This document shows positions 13,418-13,649 of a stretch of DNA of 13,649 nt, piece by piece. Positions within the stretch are counted from its first letter, which is position 1. Each line of letters begins with the position of its first letter. Origin of the DNA: Acidobacteriota bacterium (GTDB lineage Bacteria > Acidobacteriota > UBA890 > WLXD01); assembly GCA_022571615.1 (NCBI GenBank), contig JACZXM010000014.1:1-13649 (forward strand), read 5' to 3'. Below the pieces are notes generated by a model. The model was given only the letters and a program-made list of their open reading frames with translations. It was not told the DNA's origin and did not search any database. The position numbers and the translations under genes were made by a program.

Positions 13418-13649
13418 GCGAACGTAGCCTGCGTTTCTCAACGGGGTGCTACTACGGGTGCGGAAAGCCGCGCGTCTACAGCGTTGCACTAGCAGGCCGT
13501 GGTGGAAGTGTGATGGGTCTGGTTACACCGCCAAGGGTGCAGATGCAAGGCGCCGCGACGTTGGCGATGCCGACGCGCATCGTCAAGGAGCGGCAACGCA
13601 GCAGATGCGCCCTTGGCGGCGTAACCCTTCGGGCAAGTGGGATTTACGG
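13414..13649 (+). CDS. Partial reading frame of unknown function running into the repeat element
   Basis: An ATG overlaps the nadE stop in ATGA and the frame stays open for 78 codons to the window edge. The first 25 codons (MSERSLRFSTGCYYGCGKPR, then VYSVA) precede the repeat. From about 13490 the frame reads through the terminal repeat (LAGRGGSVMG) and the whole hairpin module. I do not recognise any family. The tight ATGA overlap suggests a real downstream operon gene whose body was cut off by the element, but the frame could equally be a chance opening in GC-rich sequence. The part inside the repeat is unlikely to be selected protein. Confidence 0.3.
   Translation, partial: MSERSLRFSTGCYYGCGKPRVYSVALAGRGGSVMGLVTPPRVQMQGAATLAMPTRIVKERQRSRCALGGVTLRASGIY
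13490..13649. repeat. Left half of the dispersed hairpin element with terminal inverted repeat
   Basis: It starts 72 nt after the nadE stop. A 33-bp terminal repeat (13490-13522) is the exact reverse complement of 115-147. A hairpin module follows: 13522-13537 pairs with 13610-13625 (15 of 16, and the exception is a G-U pair in minus-strand RNA), with four further pairs inward. An inner hairpin, GCGATGC at 13564-13570 with GCATCGT at 13577-13583, sits at its tip. The UUCG-type mini-hairpin CCCTTCGGG (13625-13633) links it to the start of a second module, CAAGTGGGATTTACGG, which is cut by the window edge. That second module is the one seen complete at 14-114. Confidence 0.8.

Noticed and set aside
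13522..13625. Integron attC site, suggested by GTTAC...GTAAC ends
   Set aside because: attC has RYYYAAC on the left and GTTRRRY on the right; here the arrangement is inverted, no integrase is seen and the inner structure differs.
1..13649. The terminal 29-bp direct repeat as evidence of a circular molecule
   Set aside because: The overlap has one mismatch and lies inside a repeat that recurs elsewhere in the window, and the gene content is core chromosomal. Two separate copies bounding a contig is simpler, although a join would give exactly one element.
1..13649. CRISPR array or novel defence system
   Set aside because: The repeats are dispersed singly, not regularly spaced with unique spacers, and apart from the VapBC-like pair no defence-type gene is present.

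Overview
This is a high-GC chromosomal segment from a Gram-negative bacterium. It carries a complete rod-shape/elongasome operon (mreB, mreC, mreD, mrdA, rodA), an RNase E/G gene, a PpiD-type periplasmic chaperone with nadE, and selA. The mre-mrdA-rodA-rng order and the gene types fit a delta-proteobacterial-grade lineage (Desulfobacterota, Binatota or Myxococcota-like). That placement is inference from gene order and composition, not a demonstrated taxonomy. No rRNA, tRNA, CRISPR array or transposase gene is visible.

Layout. Positions 1-147 are the right half of a dispersed hairpin element. selA (204-1622, +) follows. From 1658 to 2896 on the minus strand lie a truncated, frameshifted remnant of a YdjC/ChbG/HpnK-type deacetylase gene and an intact VapBC-type toxin-antitoxin pair with its own promoter and operator. 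rng (3054-4583, -) comes next, then a 404-nt gap with no convincing gene. The tightly packed operon mreB-mreC-mreD-mrdA-rodA (10510 down to 4988, -) follows. A 256-nt divergent control region separates mreB from the plus-strand pair ppiD-nadE (10767-13417). A reading frame that overlaps the nadE stop runs off the end of the window through the left half of the same hairpin element (13490-13649).

How the genes work together. MreB filaments, MreC, MreD, the glycosyltransferase RodA and the transpeptidase PBP2 (MrdA) form one machine for lateral peptidoglycan synthesis, and their four-base or short spacings imply coupled translation. PpiD is a membrane-anchored periplasmic folding factor. Rng processes RNA. 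NadE completes NAD synthesis. SelA makes selenocysteinyl-tRNA, but no selB, selD or selC is in view.

Most unusual content. A 33-bp sequence occurs as perfect inverted copies at 115-147 and 13490-13522. These look like terminal inverted repeats (TIRs) of a roughly 278-bp non-coding element built of two long hairpin modules. The window starts and stops inside two copies of it, sharing 28 of 29 terminal bases. Solo copies of the same end sequence, without the hairpins, sit exactly at the rng stop codon and across the mreB-mreC junction (26 of 27 bases identical), where the motif supplies the mreB stop and the mreC start region. A diverged subfamily flanks the broken deacetylase gene. All solo copies lie at or within about 10 nt of a stop codon, in the same orientation relative to transcription. 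This is either a mobile repeat that favours gene ends or a recurrent 3'-end/translation-coupling element.
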